Source: an uncultured Campylobacter sp. (GTDB lineage: Bacteria > Campylobacterota > Campylobacteria > Campylobacterales > Campylobacteraceae). From it: DNA of 64,000 nt. Each line of letters starts with the position of its first letter. Within the stretch, counting starts at the first letter, position 1. Position numbers and translations under genes: made by a program. Under the pieces are notes generated by a model. It was not told where the DNA came from. It did not search any database and saw only the letters and a list, made by a program, of their open reading frames with translations. The stretch covers positions 1 through 64,000 of the forward strand of contig NZ_CALHVN010000026.1 of the NCBI RefSeq assembly GCF_938039245.1, read 5' to 3'. Below are positions 63,199-64,000 of the stretch, piece after piece.

Positions 63199-63621
63199 TT
63201 AGTCTGCTTTTTTACAAACGGCGGCCGAGTGCGTGAGTAGATCGTGCAAATTTAGAGCGTCCTTGCGGAAAAAACAGAGGCAAAGTCCGACGATACTAAC
63301 TCCTGCGATCAAAAAGCAAGCGTAGCGGAGCAAAACGCGCGCAAAACTAAGCTTGCGGCCGGTGCGCAGGTCGATGAGGTAGATATTTTGCGAGCGGTAG
63401 CCGGGCGTCTGGGCTTTGATCGCAAAAAAGGCGCAGCAGATAAGGCCGACTGCGAGATTTGCCGCAAATATCGCGGTTTGGTTGCGTAAAAAGTCGTCCT
63501 TGCCGCCCAAAAAAACATAGGTCGTGAGGTAATATATCGGCATGCCGATCAAAAAAAGATCGATTATAAAGGCCTTTGCTCGCGCACCGATGCCGGCTAG
63601 CCGCGCTTTTTGTTTAGCCAA
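63199..63621 (-). CDS. RDD-family membrane protein
   Basis: The 140-aa protein is read from TTG 63621, which has AAGGAG five bases upstream (an earlier in-frame TTG at 63675 lacks a site). It begins MAKQKARLAGIGARAKAFII, with three membrane helices and the family's R near helix 1, D in AFIIDLFLIG, and a TPGYRSQNIYLID segment. RDD proteins are small transporter-like proteins of poorly known role, some Na+/H+ antiporter-like. Single gene. Confidence 0.82.
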   Translation of the reverse strand: MAKQKARLAGIGARAKAFIIDLFLIGMPIYYLTTYVFLGGKDDFLRNQTAIFAANLAVGLICCAFFAIKAQTPGYRSQNIYLIDLRTGRKLSFARVLLRYACFLIAGVSIVGLCLCFFRKDALNLHDLLTHSAAVCKKAD

Positions 63622-64000
63622 ATTTACTCCTTTTTGCGTTTTATTTTGGGCGCTCGTTTTGGATTTGAATGTCAAATTTGATCGCTAGCACCCGAATTTA
63701 TGCGCCTTTGCTTTGTCGCAGCGATTTACGCCCTACTTTTACGCGCCGCCACTTCGGTGCGGAAATTTACGGTTTGTTTTCGCGCGCCCGCCGCTTGGCG
63801 CCGCCTTATCGGCCGACCTTGCTCCGCTCATAAACTAGGCTTTTGCCGCCAAATTTGCATATCTTGGCGCGGTGCAATTTTTATGGGTTCCACCGCCTTT
63901 TGTTTGTTTTTGCCTACGCGGCCGTTTGAGACGATCGGTGATTTCCGCCCAGCATATTTTTGCTAGACCTGCTTGAGCTTGATTTATCGCCCGCCCCGCA
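63622..64000. other. Window end without supportable gene
   Basis: About 380 bp. A plus-strand open frame at 63700-63966 is arginine/cysteine-rich with no ribosome site and looks like chance. The next real gene probably lies beyond the edge. Confidence 0.5.

Noticed and set aside
63700..63966. 88-aa plus-strand ORF at the window end
   Set aside because: Arg/Cys-rich composition, no ribosome site, no family resemblance.

Overview
The window looks like a chromosomal segment of Campylobacter, probably one of the oral or anaerobic species (C. rectus, showae, curvus or gracilis type) rather than C. jejuni. Three things support this. First, several blocks keep C. jejuni gene order: accB-accC / surA-like chaperone / gltX-mae-upp; glutathionylspermidine-synthase-like / hydroxyacid dehydrogenase / yajQ; and rpsU / ccoG / cmeR-cmeABC. 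Second, a class III anaerobic ribonucleotide reductase is present, which C. jejuni lacks. Third, the base composition is clearly higher in GC than C. jejuni, with intergenic DNA full of AAATTT. No plasmid or phage backbone is visible, and core genes are intact. Many accessory genes carry frameshifts or stops.

Layout. 1-5.7 kb: 5' part of murI, a GNAT acetyltransferase, a Sel1-repeat protein behind a G10 tract set in its promoter, mqo, and nrdD lacking its glycyl-radical tail. 5.8-13.7 kb: an AT-rich leader with a Fur-box-like palindrome and a possible small RNA, then a subtype I-B cas operon cas8b-cas11-cas7-cas5-cas3-cas4-cas2-cas1. The small subunit has its own gene, cas1 has an in-frame amber stop, and neither cas6 nor a CRISPR array is present. 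14-22.2 kb: accBC, a DUF3137-like membrane protein, a SurA-like chaperone, gltX-mae and upp. 22.4-26.6 kb: accessory DNA with a decayed ORF beside a G9 tract, a barnase-barstar toxin/inhibitor pair, a frameshifted unknown gene, and a small gene plus integrase remnant next to a five-tRNA operon. 27-36.4 kb: MATE transporter, AlkD-like protein, terC, tRNA-Glu, lipoprotein, nfo, fadL, acyl-CoA ligase and an AAA ATPase. 36.6-41.1 kb: a small membrane protein and a pair of dynamin-like GTPases. 41.4-43 kb: three adjacent decayed genes on the minus strand. 43-50.6 kb: a radical-SAM HemN-like protein, two small membrane proteins (one frameshifted), yajQ, a hydroxyacid dehydrogenase, a GSP-synthase-like ligase, a lipoprotein, an HTH protein and rpsU. 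50.7-60.1 kb: a Tat-exported flavoprotein, ccoG, and cmeR-cmeABC with a putative CmeR operator. 60.1-64 kb: a frameshifted membrane protein between 49-bp direct repeats, a VirD4/HerA-like ATPase and an RDD protein.

How it fits together. Mqo, the periplasmic flavoprotein, CcoG, NrdD and malic enzyme suit a respiratory, organic-acid-using microaerophile or anaerobe. FadL with an acyl-CoA ligase suggests fatty-acid uptake. CmeABC, the MATE pump, the AlkD-like protein and endonuclease IV cover efflux and DNA repair. The cas locus could make a Cascade-Cas3 effector but depends on an outside Cas6 and array, and it probably cannot acquire spacers. All functional statements are by recognition of motifs and families from the sequence alone; no database search was run.
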